A stretch of DNA of 64,000 nt from JAQGMV01 sp963828715 (GCA_963828715.1 CAWHFX010000020.1:501210-565209); one strand, 5' to 3'. Shown: positions 8,693-17,197, counted from the stretch's first letter. Program-made: numbers and translations. The notes: a model not told the origin generated them from the letters alone.

Positions 8693-10551
8693 GTTCTCTT
8701 GTAAACGGCGCCGTAGTTCGAAGACACGACGACCGACGACCACTGATCGTTCTGGGTGATGCGCACCGGTGGACGCAGCCCGTCGATCTCTTCGACCCAT
8801 AGGCCTGGTGATGGAAAAGGCAACCAGACTTCCGCGTCCGCATCGGAGAAGTTGAGCACGATCAGCACGCTTTCCGCCGGATTCGCCCCATCCGCGGGCG
8901 CATTGCGCCGATATGCAATGACGCTCATCTGCAGATGTGCGGGATCGTTGTAATAGAAAAAGTACCCGCGGCTGCGTAACGCTCGATGCGTGCGGCGCAA
9001 TTGCCCCATGATGCGATGAAGGCGTACCAGCGCCTTGCCGCCGACGTCGTAGAAGAATTCCCAGTGCAGCGGACGCTCGTACATGTTGCGTCCGAGTCCC
9101 GATCCGGGCACGCCCCAGTTCTCCGCGAATTCCTGGCCGGCCCAGAGCATCGGGATGCCCTTCGCCGTATACAGCGCGATGATGTGCGGCTGCATCTTGT
9201 AGAACCGGTCGCGATTGCCGAAGCGCTCGCCGAGGAGATCCCGCAGGGTGAGCACGCCGCACTCGTTGATGAATCGCGCGTGATCGTGTGATTCGATGTA
9301 CTGAAAAGCCGCGACGGGGAAAACATCACCGCCCGCGTTGTGCTCCGGCGGGTAGCCAAGAAACTGCGGGTCGAGCTGATGGGCGAGCGCTTCGGTCACC
9401 GGTCCGCCGCGTGCAACGTCCCGGGCGCGGTCGAGGAGCCCGTTCTGCCATGCGCAATTCGAATGCGTCTGCGCAAGGATCCCGGCCGGATCAGGCAAAT
9501 GCTCGGCACACTGGATGATCCTGCTGCGGCCGCTCGTCGTCTGAAAGCGGGGCAGCGACAGAGAGTCGTGATACGTGCGATACACGAGATCCGCGTAGCC
9601 CTGGCCCGTCGGACCGTCGTACATGCCGGGCACGTAATCGTAACGAAAGCCGTCGACGTGATATTCGCGCAGCCAGTAGCGGTTCAGCTCGAAGAAATAA
9701 TCGCGGGTGAACTGCTGTCGGTAATCGGTCCCGGGCCAGTCGGCGAAGAACTCGCCGGCGAAGCGGCCCATCATCGGATTCGGTTCCCCTGACGTGTTGT
9801 AGACCAGCAGATACGGGAACTCCGGATGCGTGTGCGCGTACACCGCATCCACGATGACAGCGATCTTCCGGGCGTGGCAGGCGTTGACCAGGCGCTTCAT
9901 GCCCAGCGGTCCGCCGAGGCGCTCGTCGGGAGCGAAGTAATCCAGCGGGGTATAGCCCCATTCCGCTATTTCCTTGACGTTCGTGACCGGCATGAGCTCG
10001 AGCACGTTCACACCGAGTGACTGGATGTAATCGAGCTGCGTTATCACGCCCTCGAAGTCCTCGTTGAACTCGCGGACGTTCACTTCGTACACCACCATGT
10101 CGTCCACTTCCGGTGTCCGGAAAGCGTCGTCGGTCCAGGCGAACGGTTGCGCGCTGTTGTCGATCGTGAAGGCGGACAGCGTTCCCAGACCCGTTGCCCG
10201 CCCGAAAGGGTCCGAGAACCAGAACGTGACCGGTCGGCCATCACCGAGCAGCAGTTGGTAGCGGTAAAGGTATGTGCCCTCCTGTCCGAAGTGTCCGGCA
10301 TCGGTAAGCGGTGTCAGCGCAAACGAGGTCTCCCACAGATCAAGCTGGGAACCGCTGCGCCAGCTCATCCAGAATTCCCTCGGCTCGATGCCGCGGATGA
10401 ACTGATCCGCCTCATGGATGATGCGCAGCTTGAGACGGTAGCCCTTGTCGAAGGTAATCCCTGGCAGGTAGATGCCAAGCCTTGCCTGCCACGTGCCGGC
10501 CGTGTCCCGCGCGACGTGCGCGCCGACTTCTTCGAGGTCGATGATGGACAT
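8689..10551 (-). CDS. GH13 (alpha-amylase family) glycosidase with N-terminal early-set domain
   Basis: A protein of about 620 aa. A beta-sandwich N-terminal region (about residues 1-140) precedes the catalytic barrel. The barrel shows YEVNVREF, ELMPV, VIVDAVYAHTH, the nucleophile in VDGFRYDY, the acid/base Glu in IIQCAEHL and the third acid in IESHDHARF. The layout resembles branching enzyme and maltooligosyl-trehalose trehalohydrolase. The ATG at 10551 (MSIIDLEE) has GGAG six bases upstream, while the first ATG at 10557 abuts the GGAG. No trehalose or glycogen genes are nearby. It lies inside the chromate region between the two SOD/ChrA pairs, so its role there is unclear. Confidence 0.8.
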   Translation of the reverse strand: MSIIDLEEVGAHVARDTAGTWQARLGIYLPGITFDKGYRLKLRIIHEADQFIRGIEPREFWMSWRSGSQLDLWETSFALTPLTDAGHFGQEGTYLYRYQLLLGDGRPVTFWFSDPFGRATGLGTLSAFTIDNSAQPFAWTDDAFRTPEVDDMVVYEVNVREFNEDFEGVITQLDYIQSLGVNVLELMPVTNVKEIAEWGYTPLDYFAPDERLGGPLGMKRLVNACHARKIAVIVDAVYAHTHPEFPYLLVYNTSGEPNPMMGRFAGEFFADWPGTDYRQQFTRDYFFELNRYWLREYHVDGFRYDYVPGMYDGPTGQGYADLVYRTYHDSLSLPRFQTTSGRSRIIQCAEHLPDPAGILAQTHSNCAWQNGLLDRARDVARGGPVTEALAHQLDPQFLGYPPEHNAGGDVFPVAAFQYIESHDHARFINECGVLTLRDLLGERFGNRDRFYKMQPHIIALYTAKGIPMLWAGQEFAENWGVPGSGLGRNMYERPLHWEFFYDVGGKALVRLHRIMGQLRRTHRALRSRGYFFYYNDPAHLQMSVIAYRRNAPADGANPAESVLIVLNFSDADAEVWLPFPSPGLWVEEIDGLRPPVRITQNDQWSSVVVSSNYGAVYKRT

Positions 10552-10655
10552 CCCCATCTCCGCTGTGGAATAGGCGCATGTTATAGGTACTGAACCTCGA
10601 TGCGATTTCCCCTGACTTCGAGCGCGAGCGGGATCGAAGCCCTACGGCGGCCGGT

Positions 10656-11852
10656 TCAAGCAAGATCTTTCAGGCGCTGGAGTGACTTCATGCGGACGGC
10701 GATCCCGGCAAGCGCGCCGCCAGCGATCAGCGACAGTGGTGCAAGCCGCCACATCATGATCGCGGCAATCGTCAGCACGAGCAGCGCGGACGTGATCGCA
10801 TCCGGAGCCGCGTGTGGCACCAGTCTCAGAAGAGAGACCGCGAGCACACCGAGCACGGCCGCGGTGGCGCTACTCATAGCCGATTTGAGCCACGCCACAC
10901 GCTTGAAGCGCGCGAGCGCAGGCAAGATCGAGAGCATCACAACGAACGCCGGCAGAAAAATCGCGAGCGCGCCCACTACGCCGCCCCACACGCCGCCTGC
11001 CTTGTAGCCGACATACGCCGCGAGCATCAGCACCGGCCCGGGCGTGAGCTGCCCGAGCGCGAGCCCGTCAAGAAACTCCTGCGCCGTCAGCCAGTGAAAC
11101 TGGTTTACCACCTGGTCCTGCATGAAGGCGAGCACGGTGATGCCGCCGCCGAATGTGAACGCGCCGACCTTCACGAAGTACAGGGCCAACTCCGGCAGCC
11201 CCGGCTTACTGGCATGTGTGATGAACATCGAGGGCGACACCGCGAGCAGCACGTGCGTGGTGCCAATCAGCACCGCCATCACGCCGAGGCCAATCAGGCC
11301 CCATTTCCGCGAATGAAATACGGCGACACCGATGCAGCCCGCGAGCAGCAAGACGCCAGCTATTCCGATCGGTGCAAATGTCAGAAGCGCGGCGCTCGCG
11401 ATGGCAATCGCGACATGCGTGCGCGTCCTGACGCCGGCTTTACCCAGCCGGTATACCGCGACGAAAAAAATCCCGAGCACGACGGGACCGAGGCCGTAGA
11501 ACGCGTTACGCGCAAGCTGCACCGTGCCATATGCGGAATAGGCGAGCGTGAGAAGCATCAGAATTACGAACGCAGGTAGCATGAACGAAAGCCCGGCTAC
11601 GATGCCGCCGCGCCACCCGGCGCGATCGTAGCCGAGATAGATGCCGAGCTGCGTTGCGATGGGTCCCGGCAGCATGTTGACGAGGGCCATACCCTCGAGA
11701 AACTTCTCCTTCGTGATCCACTGCCGCTTCTCTTGGATCTCCGCCTGCATGATCCCCATGATCGCGGGGCCACCGTAGCTCAGCGCGCCGAGCTTCAGGA
11801 ACACTCGTGCAACTTCCGCCAACCGGCCCATCGTCGTCTGTTGCTCGGCCAT
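10656..11852 (-). CDS. chrA: chromate transporter ChrA (CHR family), copy 2
   Basis: A protein of 398 aa, the same length and two-domain layout as copy 1 at 6491. The CHR signatures are SYGGPAIMG and FGGGITVLAF, with LPGPIATQLG and LTPGPVLML loops. The ATG at 11852 follows TAGGAGGCG. It lies downstream of the SOD-rhodanese gene in the same direction, 142 nt away, so both could share the promoter at 13119-13147. The two ChrA copies have clearly diverged rather than arising by recent duplication. Confidence 0.9.
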   Translation of the reverse strand: MAEQQTTMGRLAEVARVFLKLGALSYGGPAIMGIMQAEIQEKRQWITKEKFLEGMALVNMLPGPIATQLGIYLGYDRAGWRGGIVAGLSFMLPAFVILMLLTLAYSAYGTVQLARNAFYGLGPVVLGIFFVAVYRLGKAGVRTRTHVAIAIASAALLTFAPIGIAGVLLLAGCIGVAVFHSRKWGLIGLGVMAVLIGTTHVLLAVSPSMFITHASKPGLPELALYFVKVGAFTFGGGITVLAFMQDQVVNQFHWLTAQEFLDGLALGQLTPGPVLMLAAYVGYKAGGVWGGVVGALAIFLPAFVVMLSILPALARFKRVAWLKSAMSSATAAVLGVLAVSLLRLVPHAAPDAITSALLVLTIAAIMMWRLAPLSLIAGGALAGIAVRMKSLQRLKDLA

Positions 11853-11994
11853 CTGCGCCTCCTATTGCCCCAAGTGCATTGCTGCCCTGTGCGACTGAAG
11901 ATCAACATACCCATCGAGTCGAAGTGCCGGGGACTTCAGCTCATTCATGGGTTCTCCTGACGTTCAGTCACGGATGTAGCGGCGCTCAACCGGT

Positions 11995-12960
11995 TCATGC
12001 ACTTTCGCCCCGCGGGACCACCGGATATCCGATGGCGCGCCAGCCAGAGTGCCCGCTGTTCATGTATTTCGCGTCGAAGCCGGCCTCCCGGAGCGCGATG
12101 GCGGTCTTGCACCCGACGTGGAAACCGTAGGCGCAGTAAGTGACGACCGGCTCGGACTTGGAGAGCTCGCCGATCCATTCCTGCACGCGGTCGGGATCGC
12201 GCCACGTGACGCCTTTCGCGATATCGCCCTGCCGCGAGAGATAGTGGCGCGGCCGGGCATCGATCACCTGCACGGGCTGACCGCTCTCGATCATGGCCTT
12301 TACGGCTTCGACGCCCACCGCGGGCAGGTCGCCGAACTCGGGCTGCTGCACCGGCCGCGGCGGATCGATCCTGGTCGCGTCCTCGTAACGCATCGTCACC
12401 GCTTCCCAGTTGACGTTGCGCATGAACGCATCGATATAGGCATTCGCATTCGCCCCGAAGTCCAGGTGATAAGCGTGTTCGTACATGTCGAGCGCGAGGA
12501 TCGGCACACCGCTTACGATGCTCTGCGTATGCTCGGACGCGTACTGGTTGATCAGGCGCCGATCGCGCGGGACATAAGTCAGCACGACCCAGCCGGAGCC
12601 ACCGGACAGGGCGCTGGCCATCGCGATGAACTCCTGGCGCCAGCGGTCCATCGAGCCGAACTCGTTGGCAAGTGCCTCCGCGATCGCTTGGTTGGGCTTG
12701 TTGCCTTCCCCGCCCAGGCTCGCGAAGTAAAGCTCGTGCAGCAGAGTCGAATTGAGCGCCACGAGCTCGTCGCGCTTCAAGCCGCCTACGACGTTAGGCG
12801 GTGCCTTCGCGAAATCAAGCGCCTCCAGTTGCTCGGTGATGGAGTTCAGCCGACGGAGCGCGCCACCGTAGTTGTTCTCATAGTGGCTTTCGATCAGCTT
12901 CAACGACAGGCCATTCAGGAGCCACGGCCGGCAGTAGATCTGTTTGAGTTCGTATCTCAC
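11995..12960 (-). CDS. superoxide dismutase-rhodanese fusion protein
   Basis: A protein of 321 aa starting at GTG 12960 with GGAGAG upstream. Residues 1 to about 195 are an Fe/Mn SOD with all ligands (ESHYENNYGGA, LLHELYFASL, LDMYEHAYHLD). Residues about 220-321 are a rhodanese domain whose active-site loop is CAYGFH with Cys276. The protein has no signal peptide and is cytoplasmic, in contrast to the exported SOD at 7906. It would couple superoxide removal to persulfide or sulfurtransferase chemistry, or use the rhodanese Cys to handle oxidant- or chromate-damaged thiols (inference). It is divergent from chrB and preceded by leader RNA C. Confidence 0.85.
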   Translation of the reverse strand: MRYELKQIYCRPWLLNGLSLKLIESHYENNYGGALRRLNSITEQLEALDFAKAPPNVVGGLKRDELVALNSTLLHELYFASLGGEGNKPNQAIAEALANEFGSMDRWRQEFIAMASALSGGSGWVVLTYVPRDRRLINQYASEHTQSIVSGVPILALDMYEHAYHLDFGANANAYIDAFMRNVNWEAVTMRYEDATRIDPPRPVQQPEFGDLPAVGVEAVKAMIESGQPVQVIDARPRHYLSRQGDIAKGVTWRDPDRVQEWIGELSKSEPVVTYCAYGFHVGCKTAIALREAGFDAKYMNSGHSGWRAIGYPVVPRGESA

Positions 12961-12983
12961 GCTGCTCTCCTTTGAGTAACCCC

Positions 12984-13110
12984 TTCGGCGAGCACGGCTG
13001 CGTGGATAACAGAAAAGGCATTCCCCGCACGGCCGGTGCCCCCGACAGTCGGGGACATCGCAGAGCTTGGGCGAATGCCTTTGGTAGACCGGGCGTCTGC
13101 TTAGCCCGAT
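12984..13110 (-). ncRNA. structured leader RNA, copy C (upstream of SOD-rhodanese)
   Basis: In the minus direction, hairpin 1 is CGGGC/GCCCG (13108-13090) with GCAG in its loop. Then come CCAA, a small GGC-ATTC-GCC hairpin, CAAGCTCTGC, two GC-rich hairpins and the 3' box AGCCGTGCTCGCCGAA (12999-12984), all in the order seen in copies A and B. The sequence AAAGGCATTC (13082-13073) can alternatively pair perfectly with GAATGCCTTT (13023-13014), which would destroy hairpin 2. That gives two exclusive folds, as in a riboswitch or attenuator. Confidence 0.55.
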
Positions 13111-13118
13111 AGGTCGTG

Positions 13119-13147
13119 ACATTACTACAAACTTGTGATGATATCAA
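13119..13147 (-). promoter_or_regulatory. sigma70-like promoter for SOD-rhodanese and leader RNA C
   Basis: On the minus strand TTGATA (13147-13142) and TAATGT (13124-13119) are 17 nt apart. The -35 lies inside the dyad at 13135-13150, so a protein bound to that dyad would block it. Confidence 0.5.
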
Positions 13148-13150
13148 CAC
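13135..13150. promoter_or_regulatory. dyad between chrB and SOD-rhodanese, candidate ChrB operator
   Basis: GTGATGATATCAACAC is an inverted repeat with seven of eight base pairs matching around TGATATCA. It covers the -35 of the leftward promoter and lies 23 nt upstream of the chrB ATG. Autoregulation by ChrB is the natural hypothesis, because ChrB proteins are described as chromate-sensitive regulators. Confidence 0.4.
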
Positions 13151-13172
13151 TCATTTGATCGGCACCATACAC

Positions 13173-14147
13173 ATGCTTGGATTGACCACAGAATCGCAAC
13201 GCTTCAGGACGCTGCTCTTGAGCCTGCCGGCGCACCACTCGACCGTGCGCATGCGGCTATGGCGGGCGCTCAAGAGCACCGGCTGCGGGGTGCTGCGGGA
13301 CGGCGTCTACATCCTTCCCCCCGGATCGACACAGAGCTCGGCGTTCGCCGCGGTTGAAGCCGAGGTGAAAGCCGCAGGCGGTTTCGCGATGACTGCGGAG
13401 CTCGCACTGAAAGACGCTGCACAGCTCGATCACGCCCGCAGTCTGTTCGACCGCAGCGGCGACTACGGAGCTCTCGTCCAGCGCATCAGCCAGACGAATC
13501 GCGGTCTGAAGCGTCTCGGCAAACGAAAAGCACAGACCGCGCTGCAACGGCTGCGGCGCGCGTTCGATGACCTCGCAGCGATCGACTTCTACCCGGGCGA
13601 GTCGCAGGTGCAGGCGAAGGGCGCGCTCATATCGATTGAGCGCGAAGCGCAGGAGCTCTTCAGCGAGGGCGAGCCGCACGTTTCACGCGCGCGGCTACGG
13701 CAACTCGACTCGAAAGAGTATCGCGGTCGCATCTGGGCCACACGCAAAGCACCGTGGGTCGACCGGCTGGCATGCGCATGGCTTATCAGGCGCTCCATCG
13801 ACCGGAACGCGAAGTTTCTGTGGCTGGAGCACCCAAGCGATTGCCCGAAGCGCGCGGTGGGCTTCGATTTCGATGGCGCCGAGTTCACGCACGTCGGGCA
13901 TCGCGTGACCTTCGAGGTGCTGCTCGCGACCTTTGCGTTGGCCGACGATCCCGCCCTTGTCGCGATCGGCGCCGCGGTTCACTTTCTCGACATCGGCGGC
14001 ATTTCGGTGCCAGATGCAAAGGGTCTGGAAACGCTGCTGATGGGACTCAGGGAGCAGACGCGGAACGACGATGACATGGTGCGTGAGGCGTCGAAGATTT
14101 TCGACCTTTTGTATGCCGGTTACGGGCGGCAAAACGAGCACGCGTAG
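13173..14147 (+). CDS. chrB: chromate resistance regulator ChrB
   Basis: A protein of 324 aa with the ChrB layout. The N-terminal domain contains LLLSLPAHHSTVRMRLWRAL and GVLRDGVYILP. The C-terminal ChrB domain contains KAPWVDRLACAWLIRR, FDFDGAEFTHVGHRVTFEVLL and AAVHFLDIGG. The ATG at 13173 is chosen because it matches the family start. A GTG at 13116 would add 19 unrelated residues and overlap the putative operator. ChrB is usually a chromate-responsive regulator of chrAC and may have other activity. It is divergent from the SOD-rhodanese gene and ends 13 nt before the convergent GMC fusion gene. Confidence 0.88.
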   Translation: MLGLTTESQRFRTLLLSLPAHHSTVRMRLWRALKSTGCGVLRDGVYILPPGSTQSSAFAAVEAEVKAAGGFAMTAELALKDAAQLDHARSLFDRSGDYGALVQRISQTNRGLKRLGKRKAQTALQRLRRAFDDLAAIDFYPGESQVQAKGALISIEREAQELFSEGEPHVSRARLRQLDSKEYRGRIWATRKAPWVDRLACAWLIRRSIDRNAKFLWLEHPSDCPKRAVGFDFDGAEFTHVGHRVTFEVLLATFALADDPALVAIGAAVHFLDIGGISVPDAKGLETLLMGLREQTRNDDDMVREASKIFDLLYAGYGRQNEHA

Positions 14148-14160
14148 TTGTGCGTTCGGG

Positions 14161-16830
14161 CTAGAGCGACTTCAGCCGTACGTTCGCGAACGCAACATTG
14201 CCGGTGTGCGTTTGCAGACCGATGAAACCAGAATCGGGATCGACGCTGGGAGGATTACCCCGGGCTGTATCAGTCGTGGCTCGCTGGAACCGAGTCGCTT
14301 CCTGACCGTTGAGTCGCACGATGTAGTCCTGATTGTTCACTTCGATTTCGAACCTCTGCCATCTCTCCGCGGCGAGATTCTGATTGTTCTTATAGTCTTG
14401 CTGCCCCGGTCCGGTTCCAGCCGTCTTGATCTTGTAGATCGCTCCAGTCCGGGAGAAGAAACTACCGTCGGGCTCGCCGAATCGCTTGTCTCCGCGCGCT
14501 TCTTCATCGATCTGGATTTCAAACCCGGTATGGACGGCAACGAATGCAGCATTGTTGGGCGGGTCGACAGGATCAGGTGCCGGGTCGGGCAAACGCGGGT
14601 CGCGGAATCTGATAAAAACGCCGGAGTTGTCGTTGTTGTTGCCGCGAGGATGCGGGAGCAGGAAGTCCACCCGTAAGATGAAGTTTTCGAATCGCTGCGC
14701 CTTGTAGAACAATAATCCGATGCCTCGCGCGTCCTGTTGCGCGATCAGGATTCTGCCGAAGCGCGAGAAGTTGCCGCCACCGGCCATTTGCCAATTGGAA
14801 AACTGTGCGTCGCTTCCATCGAACAAGTAGGTAAATCCGGGTTCCGGTGTTGCAAGAGGAGGCTCCGGCAGCAGGTGGTCACCGAGCCTGCGCACGAGGG
14901 CAATGCCGGTGAGCATCGGATTCGGGGAGCCGATCGTCGGGAAAAGCGCAGGTGCCGCGACGTACGCATTCGTGACCTGATGAAAACGACAGTTTGAATC
15001 CGTCACCGACGTATTCGGGTCGTCTCCGAAACGAAGCGTGCCGGCCTCATGGTGGGTGGTGCCGACGCCATCGCGGCGACCGGGACCGCTCGCGTCCGAG
15101 AACTTGTATGGCAGGATCGTCTTGACTGAGGCTGCATCGACGCTCGTCGCGATAACCTGCCCGTTCTTGATGACATCGATCTTCTGTCCATTGGCGAATA
15201 TCTTCGCGACGTCGTCTGCCGCCTGATCCATCACGTTCCAGAACTCGAAGTCACGAGCGCTCGGTTGCAGATTCACGAACGCTCTGCGCGTCTGGAATTC
15301 GTCGTTTTCCTGTGCGTTGAGATCAAGCGTGACCGAGTTGCCGAAATCCGTATCCTGCTTCGGCTCCATCTCGCCGATGCCGCGGATCGTGATCACGATG
15401 CTGGTATCGGTCGCGTTCTTGTGAGCATCGAACGTGTCGATGTCGGGGATTTTCTTGAACAGCTCCGCTTCCGAATCGGCGCCGCCCGCGCTGAAACCGG
15501 AGGCGGTGATCTGAAAGTGGAAGTGTCTGACGCCATCGGAGGAGCCATCGGGTTTCTTGAACTCGTGCCGGCCTTTGACGAAAAGCGCCGCCGCTTCCAG
15601 CGCTTTCGCCATGGCCGGCAGTGTCGCCAGTGCCGCGCGGGGTACGCGGATGTCGACATTCGAGCGCAGGTGCGCGATCAGATTGCGGCCGGTCCTTCCA
15701 TCGCTTCCAAAGGAGAGGAGCGCCAGCCGCGTGCTCTCGATGGTGCCAAGCGCGATAATGACTTTCGTGTCCGGTGATACAGGGATCGTCCCCCGTTCGG
15801 TGACGACATCGGTCACGCGCTGGCCGCCCGGCTCGGGAACCGTGTTAAGGCGTATGACATGGCATCGATCCACGACCATCAGGCGCTTCTTCACGTCATC
15901 GAAGCCGGACTGGCTCACTGCCTCGCGTGCCGCTTTCATGAGCAACGGCACCGTGCTGAACTTGTTCAACGGAAAGAATCCGGCGTGTCCCGGCTGTCCC
16001 TGAACGGCGAGTGGCGCTTCCAGCTTCGCTTCATTGAGCAGGTTTTGGATCGGTGGCGGTGGACTCGGTACACTGTCCAGACCGAGAAGGCTCGCCACGT
16101 CGGCGAGTGTCGCGGGCGTGTTGCCATACACCACAGCAGGATGATCCGGCAGCGTATTGAGATCGATCGCATCTGTTACTTGGCCCGCCACGAGCCCATC
16201 GAGCAACTGCTTACGCATGGCGCGGTGCAGATCACCGAAGATGAAGTCGTTCGTTTGGCTGACTCCGATTTGATCGCTCGACTGGCGGAAGTATCCTTTG
16301 CGGCCGTCAGGAAGGGTCTTCGGCCTCAAGTCGTCCAGAACCGACTGGGGCCAGGCATTCGGCAGTTCGGAGTCGAGCAGCCGCGGCGACCATCCGCCCC
16401 AGAACACGGACCGCCCACCGATGCAATACGCCAGCCCGGGAAAGCCCACTGGGTCACTCGTGTTCCAGGCGAGTCCCCAGACTTCGTTCTGGGCTGAGTG
16501 ATCCTTGTGGGGCGCTCCCGCATTCAGGCCAAGCGCCGGTAGATTCTGTACGTGCTCCGGCAATACGAAAGGTCCTGCCTCCAGCACGAGTATCCGCTCG
16601 CTGCGGCTCGTGCTTCGGAACCAGAGATGTTCGGCGAGTGCGGCACCAAAAGTACCGCCGCCGACGATGATGAAATCAAACGGTCGAAGGTCTCCGCGTG
16701 CAGGCAAACCAGCCGCAGCACGGGCAGTTGCGTCGTAGGTGACAAGCGCTTCATCGAAGGTATTGCAAACGTAGCGTCCAAGTACGTCGCGAGAGAAGTC
16801 CGTGTCCGGGCTTGGTGATCCTATGTTCAT
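14161..16830 (-). CDS. GMC oxidoreductase fused to a DUF1080 (3-keto-glycoside hydrolase-type) domain
   Basis: An 889-aa two-domain protein. Residues about 1-650 are a GMC flavoprotein: FAD-binding FDFIIVGGGTFG (residues 51-62), CIGGRSVFWGGWSPR, and a C-terminal active-site region with HHEAGT (near 594) and GSPNPMLTG (near 636). Residues about 666-889 form a concanavalin-like DUF1080 domain (YLFDGSDAQFSNW, NSGVFIRF, GFEIQIDEEARG, GFIGLQTH). DUF1080 enzymes cleave 3-keto glycosides, so one chain could oxidise a sugar C3-OH and then split the glycoside. The ATG at 16830 follows CCAGGAGAG. No signal peptide is obvious. Confidence 0.85.
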   Translation of the reverse strand: MNIGSPSPDTDFSRDVLGRYVCNTFDEALVTYDATARAAAGLPARGDLRPFDFIIVGGGTFGAALAEHLWFRSTSRSERILVLEAGPFVLPEHVQNLPALGLNAGAPHKDHSAQNEVWGLAWNTSDPVGFPGLAYCIGGRSVFWGGWSPRLLDSELPNAWPQSVLDDLRPKTLPDGRKGYFRQSSDQIGVSQTNDFIFGDLHRAMRKQLLDGLVAGQVTDAIDLNTLPDHPAVVYGNTPATLADVASLLGLDSVPSPPPPIQNLLNEAKLEAPLAVQGQPGHAGFFPLNKFSTVPLLMKAAREAVSQSGFDDVKKRLMVVDRCHVIRLNTVPEPGGQRVTDVVTERGTIPVSPDTKVIIALGTIESTRLALLSFGSDGRTGRNLIAHLRSNVDIRVPRAALATLPAMAKALEAAALFVKGRHEFKKPDGSSDGVRHFHFQITASGFSAGGADSEAELFKKIPDIDTFDAHKNATDTSIVITIRGIGEMEPKQDTDFGNSVTLDLNAQENDEFQTRRAFVNLQPSARDFEFWNVMDQAADDVAKIFANGQKIDVIKNGQVIATSVDAASVKTILPYKFSDASGPGRRDGVGTTHHEAGTLRFGDDPNTSVTDSNCRFHQVTNAYVAAPALFPTIGSPNPMLTGIALVRRLGDHLLPEPPLATPEPGFTYLFDGSDAQFSNWQMAGGGNFSRFGRILIAQQDARGIGLLFYKAQRFENFILRVDFLLPHPRGNNNDNSGVFIRFRDPRLPDPAPDPVDPPNNAAFVAVHTGFEIQIDEEARGDKRFGEPDGSFFSRTGAIYKIKTAGTGPGQQDYKNNQNLAAERWQRFEIEVNNQDYIVRLNGQEATRFQRATTDTARGNPPSVDPDSGFIGLQTHTGNVAFANVRLKSL

Positions 16831-17065
16831 CTCGGCTCTCCTGGAACGATGTGATGTGCGCTACGCAACTGCCAAGATGGTGCGCTACGCGAATGCGAAA
16901 AGATAGCTGAACGCGGCTGTAATCAGACTCAGCCAGATGGCCTAGTTGTATCGCCGTTCGTCGGCAGCACTGCGAGGAGCGCCATTCACGTTGCGCGCGA
17001 GCAACTCGAGACCTTCACGTGGTGCGACAGCTTCACGGCTTCTTCACAGCCGCTTGTCGAGGCGA
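16831..17065. other. gene-free interval
   Basis: Between the GMC fusion gene and the promoter of leader RNA B I see no plausible gene. It contains a short direct repetition of GTGCGCTACGC (16855-16890 region) just upstream of the leftward gene, perhaps part of its promoter. Nothing else is recognisable. Confidence 0.4.
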
Positions 17066-17094
17066 TTGAAACAATCATCGCATTCGCCTAACAT
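17066..17094 (+). promoter_or_regulatory. sigma70-like promoter for leader RNA B
   Basis: TTGAAA (17066-17071) and TAACAT (17089-17094) are separated by 17 nt. The predicted start falls about 7 nt later, just before the first hairpin of leader RNA B, the same geometry as at the SOD gene. Confidence 0.45.
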
Positions 17095-17100
17095 TATTGC

Positions 17101-17197
17101 GTCGGGGCAGCAGGACTCCCCGGCTCTCCCAAGACGGTTCTCCCGTTCAAGTTCTGCCTGTCGCGTGTGTTTGCGGGAGGCCGGCTTGCCCGAAGTC
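17101..17197 (+). ncRNA. structured leader RNA, copy B
   Basis: Hairpin 1 GGGG/CCCC (17104-17121) carries GCAGGAC in its loop. Hairpin 2 ACGG/CCGT is flanked by CCCAAG and TCAAG, then TTCTGCC and a 3' box GGAGGCCGGCTTGCCCGAA (17176-17194). The CCGGCTCTCCC segment can also pair with GGGAGGCCGG. It matches copy A most closely but lies upstream of an outer-membrane-protein remnant, not an SOD. The gene it once controlled may have been deleted. Confidence 0.5.
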
